Below, in pieces: positions 1 to 6,446 of a DNA stretch of 10,977 bases (position 1 is the first letter of the stretch; each line of letters opens with the position of its first letter). The position numbers and the translations under genes are program-made. The DNA comes from Lactobacillales bacterium (GTDB lineage: Bacteria > Bacillota > Bacilli > Lactobacillales > Streptococcaceae), in the NCBI GenBank assembly GCA_031257815.1, contig JAIRNX010000158.1, positions 1-10,977 of the forward strand. The letters run 5' to 3'. The notes below the pieces were generated by a model, which made no database searches, was not told where the DNA came from, and saw nothing but the letters and a program-made list of their open reading frames with translations.

Positions 1-137
1 TTTCACATTATCGAAGGCAACTGATAATAATTTACTTGTTTTGCGGAAAATATGTCGCTTAAATTTCACTAACTAATTTTGATTTTTAATGTAAAATAGG
101 AGACGGAATAAGTAAATAAATTAATGATTATTAAGTT
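1..137. other. window edge, no gene recognised
   Basis: This AT-rich stretch lies downstream of the twin peptide genes, which read leftward into it. I see no open reading frame with a ribosome binding site on either strand. It contains a short palindrome, TTAAT-gatt-ATTAA at 121-134, and just beyond it AGGTT-gtt-AACCT at 138-150, which overlaps the stop codon of the left peptide gene. Neither is followed by a convincing run of T on the minus strand, so they are at best weak terminator candidates. Confidence 0.4.
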
Positions 138-143
138 AGGTTG

Positions 144-230
144 TTAACCTGTAACACCAGGTGGAAGAAGTGGAACGAAAGCTATCAAAGTTATGATTAA
201 ACCATAATGTTTAATTATAAACTTTTTCAT
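144..230 (-). CDS. short hydrophobic peptide 1, putative signal peptide of the adjacent Rgg-like regulator
   Basis: This is a 28-codon gene starting at ATG (228-230, read leftward) and ending at TAA (144-146). The residues are MKKFIIKHYG, then LIITLIAFV, then PLLPPGVTG: a basic N-terminus (Lys2, Lys3, Lys7, His8), a hydrophobic core of about nine residues, and a Pro/Gly-rich end. A perfect AAGGAGG lies 7 bases before the ATG (238-244). The peptide has no cysteine, so an AgrD-type thiolactone is unlikely. Its size, charge pattern and position divergent from an Rgg-like gene match the short hydrophobic peptides that act as exported, re-imported pheromones in Rgg/SHP systems. That role is inferred from context. 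Alternatives are a small membrane toxin or a leaderless bacteriocin. It is the promoter-distal member of the pair. Confidence 0.75.
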   Translation of the reverse strand: MKKFIIKHYGLIITLIAFVPLLPPGVTG

Positions 231-270
231 AATTTTTCCTCCTTAAAGTGAAACACATGTAATAAGGTTG

Positions 271-357
271 TTAATGTGGAAACCCAGGTGGAAGAAGTGG
301 AGCTAAAGCTATCAAAGTGATGATTAAACCATAATGTTTAGTTATAAACTTTTTCAT
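271..357 (-). CDS. short hydrophobic peptide 2, paralogue of peptide 1
   Basis: This is a 28-codon gene with ATG at 355-357 and TAA at 271-273, preceded by the same AAGGAGG (365-371). The residues are MKKFITKHYG, then LIITLIALA, then PLLPPGFPH. It matches peptide 1 at 22 of 28 positions. The differences are residue 6 (Thr for Ile), 18-19 (Leu-Ala for Phe-Val), and all of the last three residues (Phe-Pro-His for Val-Thr-Gly). The conserved leader and core with a changed C-terminus is what one expects if the C-terminal residues are the mature signal and specificity is diverging. It is promoter-proximal and probably cotranscribed with peptide 1. The pheromone role is inferred, as for its paralogue. 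Confidence 0.75.
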   Translation of the reverse strand: MKKFITKHYGLIITLIALAPLLPPGFPH

Positions 358-371
358 AATTTTTCCTCCTT

Positions 372-606
372 AAAAATAAAACACATTGTATATCTTTTTT
401 ATGTTTTATTTTCTAAATGACTAATTTATTTCACTATTTACGAGGTTATTTTACCAAAAAAATGGCTTTTAATAAAATTTTTGTGAATCATTTTTCATAA
501 TATTTTCTAACATAGCCACTTAATAAAGATTTGTTATTTAAGAAAACACTTTGTTAGCGCTGTAAATACAAAAAACAATAATTTCTTAAAGAAAGGACGA
601 AGTAAA
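372..606. promoter_or_regulatory. divergent promoter region between peptide genes and rgg-like gene
   Basis: This 235-bp AT-rich region separates the divergent transcripts. On the minus strand a TACAAT hexamer (plus-strand ATTGTA, 385-390) lies about 14 bases ahead of the AAGGAGG of peptide 2 and is a good -10 candidate. No matching -35 stands 16-18 bases further upstream, which would fit a promoter that needs an activator such as the neighbouring Rgg-like protein. On the plus strand AGGA at 594-597 is a suitable ribosome binding site for the regulator. A short dyad TTTCTT-a-AAGAAA (582-594) overlaps that region. I could not identify a convincing plus-strand -35/-10 pair. Confidence 0.4.
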
Positions 607-1485
607 ATGCTAATTGAAGAAATGATGGGAGAATTTTTTAAAAATCGCCGGAAAGAACAGCGATGTAAAGTTGACTTACTTACGGATGGAATATGCGATA
701 GACGTACATATTATGCTATTGAGGATGGTAAACAGCGAATGAACTTTGTCTATTTTATGGATTTGTCTTCATCGTTAGGTCTGTCTTTAGATGAAATCAC
801 TTTAAGGGTTTTTGATTATCAATTAAGTCCTAATAAAGAATTTATGAGAAAAACATTAAATTTTTATTTAACTAAAAATGTTGTTTCTTTAAAAGAACTT
901 TATCAAACTAAAGTCGCGGAAAAAGATTTAGATAATGCTGACCATGCTCATCTTCTGATGGCGGCTGCGATGATTAATGATATGGATCTAGAGTTTGTAA
1001 TTCCACAAAAAATAGTGGAAAAAGTTGCAGAATTTTTTTTTACTTTAAGTTACTGGGGTATTAATGATGTTATTTTATTTGGGAGTTTAACCGATATACT
1101 ACCCTTTAAGATTATGAAACAAACAATGCAAAGAATCTTTGAACAAAAAGAAGCGCTTTGTTTTGAAGAAAGAGGTAAACGAAATTTTTTAATATTGTTA
1201 ATAAATGTTTCTTATCGATGTTTAAGAGAAAATGATTTGGCAAAAGCGGCTGAATTTTTCAGCGAAATAGAAGCTGTATTGGCCACACAAAGAAATGAAG
1301 AAAATATACATACAAGATTTCTTTTTAAATTTGTGAAAGGGTATTACTTTTTATTGAGTGGTAAAAAAGAAATGGGCTTAAAAACCATGAACCATGCTAT
1401 AGGAATTTTTTCTGTTAACGAATGTTTTGAATTAGTTGATAAGTTAAGAGTGTACTACAATGAAGCACTAGAGCAGGTTAAGTAA
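607..1485 (+). CDS. Rgg/RNPP-like transcriptional regulator (XRE HTH plus helical C-terminal domain)
   Basis: This is a 292-residue protein, the usual size for Rgg/GadR/MutR regulators. Residues about 8-65 form an XRE-type helix-turn-helix: GEFFKNRR, then GIC-DRRTYYAIEDGKQR, then FMDLSSSLGLS, matching the family pattern of a GIC/R-x-x/IE-x-GK core. The remaining roughly 220 residues are helical and rich in Leu, Phe and Lys, consistent with the repeat domain that binds short peptides in RNPP proteins. AGGA at 594-597 places the start at ATG 607; methionines at residues 6 and 7 are less well placed. It is transcribed divergently from two short hydrophobic peptide genes, the classic Rgg/SHP arrangement, so they are its likely ligands and targets (inference). 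Other possible targets lie outside the window. Family assignment is fairly sure; ligand assignment is not. Confidence 0.75.
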   Translation: MLIEEMMGEFFKNRRKEQRCKVDLLTDGICDRRTYYAIEDGKQRMNFVYFMDLSSSLGLSLDEITLRVFDYQLSPNKEFMRKTLNFYLTKNVVSLKELYQTKVAEKDLDNADHAHLLMAAAMINDMDLEFVIPQKIVEKVAEFFFTLSYWGINDVILFGSLTDILPFKIMKQTMQRIFEQKEALCFEERGKRNFLILLINVSYRCLRENDLAKAAEFFSEIEAVLATQRNEENIHTRFLFKFVKGYYFLLSGKKEMGLKTMNHAIGIFSVNECFELVDKLRVYYNEALEQVK

Positions 1486-1693
1486 AAATATACTTTCAAA
1501 AAAAGGAATTTTTTAACCCCTCTCCTTGCCAATGAGTCTTTGTTTGTGTGATTTAATGAAGAGGGTTCATAGACTTAATGCAATTATCACACGAACACCC
1601 ATCAGCAAGAGGATGAAAAATGAGATATTAAAAATTTTACTGTGAGAGGCGACGATGGTAATTTATTTTATTAAGGGCATTTAAAAAAAATGC
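1486..1693. other. gap with imperfect inverted repeat and possible decayed small membrane-peptide gene
   Basis: An imperfect inverted repeat has arms at about 1519-1553 and 1581-1612, sharing CCTC..TTGC, GATG.GT and GTGTGAT blocks. Read on the minus strand, an open frame at 1662-1567 has no ATG at its upstream end. It encodes ITIVASHSKIFN, then ISFFILLLMG, then VRVIIALSL and stop. Beyond its stop comes a stem AACCCTCT / AGAGGGGTT and then TTTTTTT (complement of 1498-1504). A single hydrophobic segment followed by a strong 3' hairpin is the layout of holin-like type I toxin genes of Firmicutes, but the missing start codon suggests a remnant. A weak AT-only hairpin at 1498-1514 is the only candidate terminator for the rgg-like gene. 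Confidence 0.3.
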
Positions 1694-1919
1694 TAAGAGC
1701 CTGTTAACGATCTCGGAGCGATGAATAGTTTTGGCTATTTTTCCACACTTTTTTGTTAAAAAGCCTCGATTTAGCACCGCTAAACCTACATTTTTTGCCT
1801 CAAATTATGAAAAAATAGTTCAAAAAACCTGTCGGGTTATTACAAATTGTTTCAAGCTTTGCTTGATTACAATTTGTATAACAGGATTCATTTCACTAAA
1901 GATCGTTAACAGGCTCTTA
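1694..1919. mobile_element. MITE-like repeat element E1 (no transposase)
   Basis: The element is about 220 bp and bounded by perfect inverted repeats of 21 bp, positions 1693-1713 and 1900-1920 (inner part GAGCCTGTTAACGATCT). It has no coding capacity. Inside are sub-terminal inverted repeats (GGCTATTTTT near the left end, AAAAAATAGTTC near the right), a small hairpin TTTAGC-acc-GCTAAA (1770-1784), and a 58-bp hairpin at 1828-1885 with paired blocks CCTGT, ACAAATTGT and CAAGC. The latter is absent from copy E2. The flanks read CTA before and TAG after, which allows a TA target duplication but does not prove it. It ends 16 bp from the aminotransferase stop codon, between two converging genes, where its folded RNA could limit read-through. 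Confidence 0.75.
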
Positions 1920-1935
1920 GAAATCCGCTATAACG

Positions 1936-3096
1936 CTATAACATATATCCCTTTAGCCTTGTCATTGCTTCTACTAACTTTTCCATATCTGTCGCATAGC
2001 TCACGCGCACATAACCTTCCCCGGCTTTGCCAAAAGCAGAACCAGGAATCAAGGCCACTTTGCCTCTTGCAGCTAAATCATGACAAAAAGCAAAGGAATT
2101 TTGAAGATGTCCCTGCGGGATTTTGGCAAAAATATAAAAAGCTCCTGCGGGTCTAGCAATTTCAAAGTTCAATTTTCTCATTTCTTGATAAACAAAATCA
2201 CGGCGTTTTTGATATTCTTTACGCATAGCAACTGCGTCGTTTGCTCCCTTAATTAAGGCTTCAATAGCTGCTTTCTGGGATATAGAAGAAGTTGTTGTTA
2301 CCAAATACTGGTGTGCTTTAAGGATTTCTTGTGTGAATTTTTCCGGTGCAAAAGTAAAACCGATCCGCCAACCGGTCATTGCGTGTGATTTTGATAAGCC
2401 ATTAATCACAACTGTCTGGTTAAATAAGTATTCACCAAAGGAAACATGGGTTGCTTCATAAGTTAATTCGGAATAAATTTCATCTGAAATCACAAAAATT
2501 TCGTATTTTTTAAGCGTATTAGCCAGTTTAAAGATCTCTTTACGTGAATAGGTAACTCCCGTGGGATTAGCAGGATAGTTTAAAATAATAGCTTTTACTT
2601 TTTTGCCATGCTTTTTCATCGCCTCATCAATATGTTCAGGCGTTAAAACGAAATCATTATCAGCTGCATCTAAAAGAATCGGAGTTGCGCCTGCCATTGC
2701 AATCAAAGGTAAGTAACCCGGATAAATTGGTGTAGGGACTAAAACCTGATCTTTAGGCTCTAAAATCGTAAATAAGGTGGCCGAAAGTGCTTCTGTTGCT
2801 CCGACAGTTGCAATGATTTCTGTTTCTGGATTGTAACTAACATTATACTTTTCTTTCATAAAAGTAGCTGCTGCTTTTCGTAGTTCAAAAAAACCATTCA
2901 TTTTAGAATAACGTGTAAAATTTTCTTTAATAGCAGCTACTCCTGCCTGCTTTACATGCTCAGGTGTCGTAAAATCAGGTTCTCCAAGAGTTAATTTGAT
3001 CATGTCAGGAATTTTTGAAACTTCCATATCAAATTTGCGAATATCTGAAATCTGAATCGTTTTTATATGCGGATTAATTCGCTCAATTAGTGCCAT
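1936..3096 (-). CDS. class I PLP-dependent aminotransferase, PatA/AraT-like
   Basis: This is a 386-residue cytoplasmic fold-type I aminotransferase. Visible motifs are GEPDF (38-42), PANPTG (175-180), SDEIY with the pyridoxine-binding Asp205 and Tyr208, NGLSKSHAMTGWRIG with the PLP-linking Lys236, and VRVSY with the substrate carboxylate-binding Arg364. Length and motifs fit the subgroup annotated as aromatic amino acid aminotransferase (AraT) in lactic acid bacteria or PatA in Bacillus. Aromatic amino acid and N-acetyl-diaminopimelate/aspartate activities both occur in this subgroup, so the substrate cannot be fixed from sequence. AAGGTGG stands 8 bases ahead of the ATG. It follows purB on the same strand, separated only by element E2. 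Without E2 the gap to purB would be about 16 bp, so it was probably part of that operon. Confidence 0.85.
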   Translation of the reverse strand: MALIERINPHIKTIQISDIRKFDMEVSKIPDMIKLTLGEPDFTTPEHVKQAGVAAIKENFTRYSKMNGFFELRKAAATFMKEKYNVSYNPETEIIATVGATEALSATLFTILEPKDQVLVPTPIYPGYLPLIAMAGATPILLDAADNDFVLTPEHIDEAMKKHGKKVKAIILNYPANPTGVTYSRKEIFKLANTLKKYEIFVISDEIYSELTYEATHVSFGEYLFNQTVVINGLSKSHAMTGWRIGFTFAPEKFTQEILKAHQYLVTTTSSISQKAAIEALIKGANDAVAMRKEYQKRRDFVYQEMRKLNFEIARPAGAFYIFAKIPQGHLQNSFAFCHDLAARGKVALIPGSAFGKAGEGYVRVSYATDMEKLVEAMTRLKGYML

Positions 3097-3117
3097 TTAA
3101 AAACCACCTTTTTACTT

Positions 3118-3337
3118 TAAGAATCTGTTAACGATCTCGGAGTGATGAATGATTTTGGCTATTTTTCCGTATTTTTTCGTTAAAAAGCCTCGATTTAGCA
3201 CCGCTAAACTTACGTTTACGGTGACAAGAAAACTTCGTTTTCTTTTATCCGTTACCTAAAAACTGTGCTTTTAGCCTCAAACTACGAAAAAAATAGCTCA
3301 AAAATTCATTTAACTAGAGATCGTTAACAGATTCTAA
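3118..3337. mobile_element. MITE-like repeat element E2, overlapping the 3' end of purB
   Basis: This is a second copy of the E1 family. Perfect 18-bp terminal inverted repeats, GAATCTGTTAACGATCTC, occupy 3121-3138 and (reversed) 3317-3334, flanked on both sides by TAA (3118-3120 and 3335-3337), a possible 3-bp target duplication. The shared core includes CGGAGTGATGAAT, GGCTATTTTTCC, TTTTTCGTTAAAAAGCCTCG, the hairpin TTTAGC-acc-GCTAAA (3194-3208) and AAAAAAATAGCTC. Between core blocks it carries a private hairpin at 3220-3256 (AAGAAAAC-ttc-GTTTTCTT inside GGTGAC/GTTACC) in a place where E1 has nothing, while lacking E1's own hairpin. The purB-side terminal repeat is translated as the end of PurB. 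No transposase is present, so movement would need one supplied elsewhere. Confidence 0.8.
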
Positions 3338-4624
3338 CCCAGCGCGCTCAAAAATGGTGTCAACATTCTTCAAATGCCAATGATAATCAAACGCATTCTC
3401 CAACTCCTTTAAACTCAACGCCGCCATCACCTTCTCATCTGCCAACAACAACGGCTTGAAATCCGTCTGATGATCCCACGCATACGCGGTCTTTGGCTGT
3501 ACCAAATCATAAGCTTCTTCCCGTGTCATCCCCTTATCGATCAACTTTAACATTACTTGCTGCGAATAAATCAGTCCAAACGTGCAGTCCATATTGCGCC
3601 GCATATTTTCCGGAAAAATAGTTAAATTTTCAACGATCTTGCCAAAACGATTCAACATATAATTTAACAAAATCGTGGTATCCGGGATGATGATTCTTTC
3701 TGCTGAAGAATGTGAAATATCCCGTTCATGCCAGAGCGAAACATTCTCAAACGCGGGAACTAAATGTCCACGAATCACGCGAGCAAGACCGGTCATATTT
3801 TCTGAGCCAATCGGATTACGTTTATGCGGCATGGCTGACGACCCTTTTTGTCCTTTTGCAAAAAATTCTTCCACTTCACGTTGTTCTGACTTTTGCAACC
3901 CTCGAATTTCGGTCGCCATGCGTTCAATGGAAGTTGCAATCAACGCCATCGCTGAAAAATATTCTGCATGTAAATCACGCGGCAAAATTTGTGTTGAAAT
4001 CTCCTGAGCGCGAATGCCAAGTTTGGCGCAAACATACTCTTCTACAAAAGGGGGAATATTCGCAAATGTCCCTACGGCACCGGAAATTTTCCCCGCTTCC
4101 ACTCTATTTGCTGCACGCTCAAAGCGCTCTATATTGCGCTTCATTTCCGAATACCAATGCGCGAGCTTCAACCCAAAAGTTGTCGGCTCCGCATGCACGC
4201 CATGCGTGCGCCCCATCATCACGGTGTACTTATGCTCTTTGGCTTTTGCAGCTATAATCGCCGTAAATTTCGCTAAATCTGCGCGCAACAAATTGTTTGC
4301 TTGCTTTAACAAATACCCGTACGCCGTATCGACGACATCTGTTGACGTCAATCCGTAATGAATCCACTTACGCTCCTCACCAAGCGACTCCGAAACCGCG
4401 CGTGTAAACGCCACCACATCGTGCTTTGTTTCCTGCTCAATCGCCAAAATGCGCTCTACATCAAACGTCGCCTTTTTTCGAATCTTCACTACATCTTCTT
4501 TGGGGATTTCGCCTAACTTAGCCCATGCTTCATCCGCCAGAATCTCTACTTCTAACCACGCCTGGTAACGATTCTCATCCGTCCAAATTCTGCCCATCTC
4601 TTCGCGTGTGTAACGCTTAATCAT
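3314..4624 (-). CDS. purB: adenylosuccinate lyase
   Basis: This cytoplasmic homotetramer of the fumarase/aspartase superfamily splits SAICAR to AICAR and adenylosuccinate to AMP, each time releasing fumarate. Over 436 residues it closely follows the Bacillus PurB pattern: His68 in KHDVVAF, His89 in [12 protein letters not shown], His141 in [12 protein letters not shown], and the superfamily signature [11 protein letters not shown] at 261-271. GGAGG lies 7 bases before the ATG. The gene starts 39 bp after purK and is surely in the same operon. The oddity is the C-terminus: after the conserved FERAGL, residues 430-436 (Leu-Glu-Ser-Val-Asn-Asp-Leu) and the TAG stop come from the terminal repeat of element E2. 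This makes the protein about five residues longer than the 431-residue Bacillus enzyme. The added tail is short and unlikely to abolish activity. Base composition here is clearly richer in G+C than metE or the rgg-like gene. Confidence 0.97.
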   Translation of the reverse strand: MIKRYTREEMGRIWTDENRYQAWLEVEILADEAWAKLGEIPKEDVVKIRKKATFDVERILAIEQETKHDVVAFTRAVSESLGEERKWIHYGLTSTDVVDTAYGYLLKQANNLLRADLAKFTAIIAAKAKEHKYTVMMGRTHGVHAEPTTFGLKLAHWYSEMKRNIERFERAANRVEAGKISGAVGTFANIPPFVEEYVCAKLGIRAQEISTQILPRDLHAEYFSAMALIATSIERMATEIRGLQKSEQREVEEFFAKGQKGSSAMPHKRNPIGSENMTGLARVIRGHLVPAFENVSLWHERDISHSSAERIIIPDTTILLNYMLNRFGKIVENLTIFPENMRRNMDCTFGLIYSQQVMLKLIDKGMTREEAYDLVQPKTAYAWDHQTDFKPLLLADEKVMAALSLKELENAFDYHWHLKNVDTIFERAGLESVNDL

Positions 4625-4663
4625 TCACTTGCCTCCAACCTTTTTCTTTACATTGATCCACTT

Positions 4664-5794
4664 TTAATCCCACACGCCCGTCTGATAAATTTCCTCCAAT
4701 GTTTCCGAAAGATCATCTGTCAAAATTGTGATATGCCCCATTTTCCGCCCATTCTTCACTTCATGCTTTCCGTAATAATGAAAATTCCACTCCGCTTTTT
4801 TCGGAATTAGCGCCTGCGTCTCCACATACTCTTCCCCTAGCACATTCACCATTACCGCGCGCGAAAACAACTTAACTTCAGGAAGAGGCCAGCCGACAAT
4901 CCCTCGAATATGCGCGGTAAATTGACTCATCGAACATGCCTCAATTGTGTAATGGCCTGAATTATGTGGACGCGGCGCTAACTCATTCACATAAATACCT
5001 CCTTCTTTCGTCAGAAACATTTCTACACAAAGAACGCCCGCTAAATTTAAAGATTCGGCCATTACCAGCGCAAAGCGCCTAGCTTCTTCAATTACTTCAT
5101 CTAAAACATTAGCAGGAGCGATTGTTTCATGTAAAATATTGCGACGGTGAATATTCTCCACCACAGGAAAAACCGTGTAAGCCCCGCACCCGTTACCTGC
5201 TACTTGAATCGAAAGCTCTTTTACAAATGGAATTAACGCCTCCAACACGCACGTTCCCTGACGCAATAAATTCATCGCTGGTGCTATATCAGCCACACTA
5301 ACAATGACATGCTGCCCCTTTCCATCATAGCCACCTCGGGTCGTTTTTAAAACGCAAGGATAGCCGATATCTTTAATTGCATCTTGAATCTCCATCGGAT
5401 GAACAATGGTCGCAAAAGGAGCAATGATAATATTTTCTTCCTCCAAAAACGCTTTTTCAAGCAAGCGATCTTGAGTAATAGCAAGTAAATCCGTTCCTTG
5501 CGGAATAGATACCTTATCTTGAATAGCAACAAGCCCATCAACATCGACATTTTCAAATTCATAAGTTAAAACATCGCAAGTTTTAGCAAGTCTTTCTAAA
5601 GCTCTTTTATCATCATAATTGGCAACAATTTGAAAATCGGCAATCTGAGCAGCTGGCGAATCATCCACCGGATCAAGCACGCCAATACGAAAGCCCATCT
5701 CCTTTGCCGCAATCGCCATCATGCGACCCAACTGCCCACCACCAATAATGCCGATAGTTTGTCCTGGCATAATTTTATTAGACAAGTTTCTCAC
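4664..5794 (-). CDS. purK: N5-carboxyaminoimidazole ribonucleotide synthase (ATPase subunit)
   Basis: This ATP-grasp enzyme makes N5-CAIR from AIR, bicarbonate and ATP, feeding PurE. In its 376 residues one sees the N-terminal nucleotide-binding loop [11 protein letters not shown] (15-25), the ATP-grasp loop [10 protein letters not shown] (152-161), the metal/ATP segment [14 protein letters not shown] (269-282) and the C-terminal [11 protein letters not shown] block (341-356). The start taken is GTG at 5792-5794, which lies inside purE (17-bp overlap). It gives an N-terminal extension ahead of GIIGGG similar to that of Bacillus PurK. An in-frame ATG at 5768-5770 has no better ribosome binding site, so translational coupling to purE is likely for either start. 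Together with PurE it replaces the vertebrate single-step carboxylase. Confidence 0.95.
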   Translation of the reverse strand: MRNLSNKIMPGQTIGIIGGGQLGRMMAIAAKEMGFRIGVLDPVDDSPAAQIADFQIVANYDDKRALERLAKTCDVLTYEFENVDVDGLVAIQDKVSIPQGTDLLAITQDRLLEKAFLEEENIIIAPFATIVHPMEIQDAIKDIGYPCVLKTTRGGYDGKGQHVIVSVADIAPAMNLLRQGTCVLEALIPFVKELSIQVAGNGCGAYTVFPVVENIHRRNILHETIAPANVLDEVIEEARRFALVMAESLNLAGVLCVEMFLTKEGGIYVNELAPRPHNSGHYTIEACSMSQFTAHIRGIVGWPLPEVKLFSRAVMVNVLGEEYVETQALIPKKAEWNFHYYGKHEVKNGRKMGHITILTDDLSETLEEIYQTGVWD

Positions 5795-6269
5795 TACTTT
5801 CTATAGCCATTTGTTTAATTTTTAAACGATAATCTTCTAATTTTTGGGCTAGTTTTTCATCAAAAGCTGCTAACATCTGCGCCGCCAATAATCCAGCATT
5901 TATCGCTCCAGCTTTGCCAATAGCAACTGTTGCAACAGGTATGCCTTTTGGCATCTGCACAATTGAAAGTAGAGAGTCTAAACTGTTTAAAGCTTGTGAG
6001 CGCAAAGGTACGCCAATCACTGGCAAGGTCGTTTTAGCTGCAAGCATCCCTGGCAAATGAGCTGCGCCTCCTGCGCCAGCAATAATGACTTTAAGCCCAC
6101 GATCTCGCGCCTTTTCAGCAAATTCAAACATTAAATCTGGTGTGCGATGAGCAGACACAACCTTTTTTTCATAGTTAATCTCAAGCATCTCTAAGGACTC
6201 ACAAGCATATTTCATCGTCTTCCAATCAGAAATACTGCCCATAACAACAGCTACTACAGATTTTAGCAT
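5778..6269 (-). CDS. purE: N5-CAIR mutase (class I PurE)
   Basis: This enzyme converts N5-CAIR to CAIR in de novo purine synthesis. Its 163 residues carry every class I PurE hallmark: MGSISDW (10-16), SAHRTPD (39-45), [10 protein letters not shown] (66-75), then the [30 protein letters not shown] block (about 102-131). Presence of purK directly downstream supports the N5-CAIR mutase rather than the AIR carboxylase type. An AAAGGAG site sits 6 bases before ATG 6267-6269. It is the first gene of the minus-strand operon purE-purK-purB, with a PurBox-like site about 100 bp upstream. The remaining purine genes are not beside it, so the pathway is split over at least two loci in this genome. Confidence 0.97.
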   Translation of the reverse strand: MLKSVVAVVMGSISDWKTMKYACESLEMLEINYEKKVVSAHRTPDLMFEFAEKARDRGLKVIIAGAGGAAHLPGMLAAKTTLPVIGVPLRSQALNSLDSLLSIVQMPKGIPVATVAIGKAGAINAGLLAAQMLAAFDEKLAQKLEDYRLKIKQMAIESSEKLV

Positions 6270-6296
6270 TGCTTTCTCCTTTCAATTCGTAAAAAC

Positions 6297-6351
6297 TTAG
6301 TAACTTCATTCTAACTGAAAAATTTTTGAAACCAAGTAAATTGTTAACGTT
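6297..6351. repeat. direct repeat A (purE promoter region), partner at 9872-9925
   Basis: TAACTTCATTCTAACTGAAA, followed by TTTTTGAAACCAAGTAAATT and a GACGTT/AACGTT end, recurs at 9872-9925 in the same orientation. There are about six substitutions and one deleted A over roughly 51 bp. The repeat contains the predicted -10 and -35 of purE. The two copies bracket metE and the LysR-type gene. Confidence 0.8.
6308..6335 (-). promoter_or_regulatory. predicted purE promoter (-35/-10)
   Basis: On the minus strand TTGGTT (complement of 6330-6335) and TAGAAT (complement of 6308-6313) are separated by 16 bp. Transcription would begin near 6301, leaving a leader of about 30 nucleotides before purE. 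The -10 differs from TATAAT at one position. The -35 is weak, as expected for an activator-dependent promoter. Confidence 0.55.
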
Positions 6352-6369
6352 TATTAAAAGACTGTATGA

Positions 6370-6382
6370 AAAATTCGGGAAT
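6370..6382 (-). promoter_or_regulatory. PurBox-like site for PurR
   Basis: The minus strand reads ATTCCCGAATTTT, which agrees with the lactococcal PurBox AWWWCCGAACWWT at 11 of 13 positions, with the CCGAA core intact. Its centre lies about 75 bp upstream of the start predicted from the TTGGTT/TAGAAT promoter, close to the spacing reported for lactococcal PurR-activated promoters. PurR of lactic acid bacteria activates purine genes in response to PRPP. The regulator gene is not in the window. Confidence 0.55.
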
Positions 6383-6420
6383 GTTTGACTGTTTTTTTTT
6401 AAAATGACTATAAATTTTTC

Positions 6421-6446
6421 TTATATTTTTTAATAAAAAAATATAA
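6421..6446. promoter_or_regulatory. AT-rich palindrome upstream of metE, possible operator
   Basis: The arms TTATATTTTTT (6421-6431) and AAAAAAATATAA (6435-6446) form an almost perfect 26-bp dyad midway between the divergent purE and metE starts. Farther toward metE, TTGCAATG occurs twice (6463-6470 and 6482-6489), offset by 19 bp. LysR-type regulators bind dyads of T-N11-A type, so either could be the target of the neighbouring LysR-type gene. This is inference. I could not find a confident metE -35/-10 pair, nor a T-box, S-box or SMK riboswitch. Confidence 0.35.

Larger units (their letters stand above)
138..389. repeat. tandem duplication carrying the two peptide genes
   Basis: Two direct copies, about 138-260 and 265-389, are offset by 127 bp with no gap inside the coding part. 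Each copy holds a complete unit: an upstream AAACACAT-like tract, AAGGAGG, a 28-codon gene, and TTAACAACCT just after it. By eye the two 87-bp coding parts differ at 9 positions. The duplication is recent enough to remain easily alignable but has already changed the peptide ends. Confidence 0.9.

Noticed and set aside
144..357. AgrD-type cyclic autoinducer precursors
   Set aside because: AgrD peptides need a Cys (or Ser) for the ring and an acidic C-terminal tail, with agrB nearby. These peptides have no Cys and no acidic tail, and no agrB is visible.
1694..1919. A simple rho-independent terminator for converging genes
   Set aside because: The 21-bp terminal repeats and the second related copy at 3118-3337 show a mobile repeat element. 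A terminating effect may be secondary.
1731..2156. Plus-strand open frame of 141 codons
   Set aside because: It starts inside element E1 and runs antisense through the end of the aminotransferase gene. It has no ribosome binding site and no recognisable protein features.
3675..4358. Three overlapping plus-strand open frames
   Set aside because: They lie wholly antisense to purB, whose motifs are complete. They are a by-product of its codon usage.
5347..5562. Minus-strand open frame of 71 codons
   Set aside because: It is an alternative frame within purK with low-complexity Leu/Lys content.
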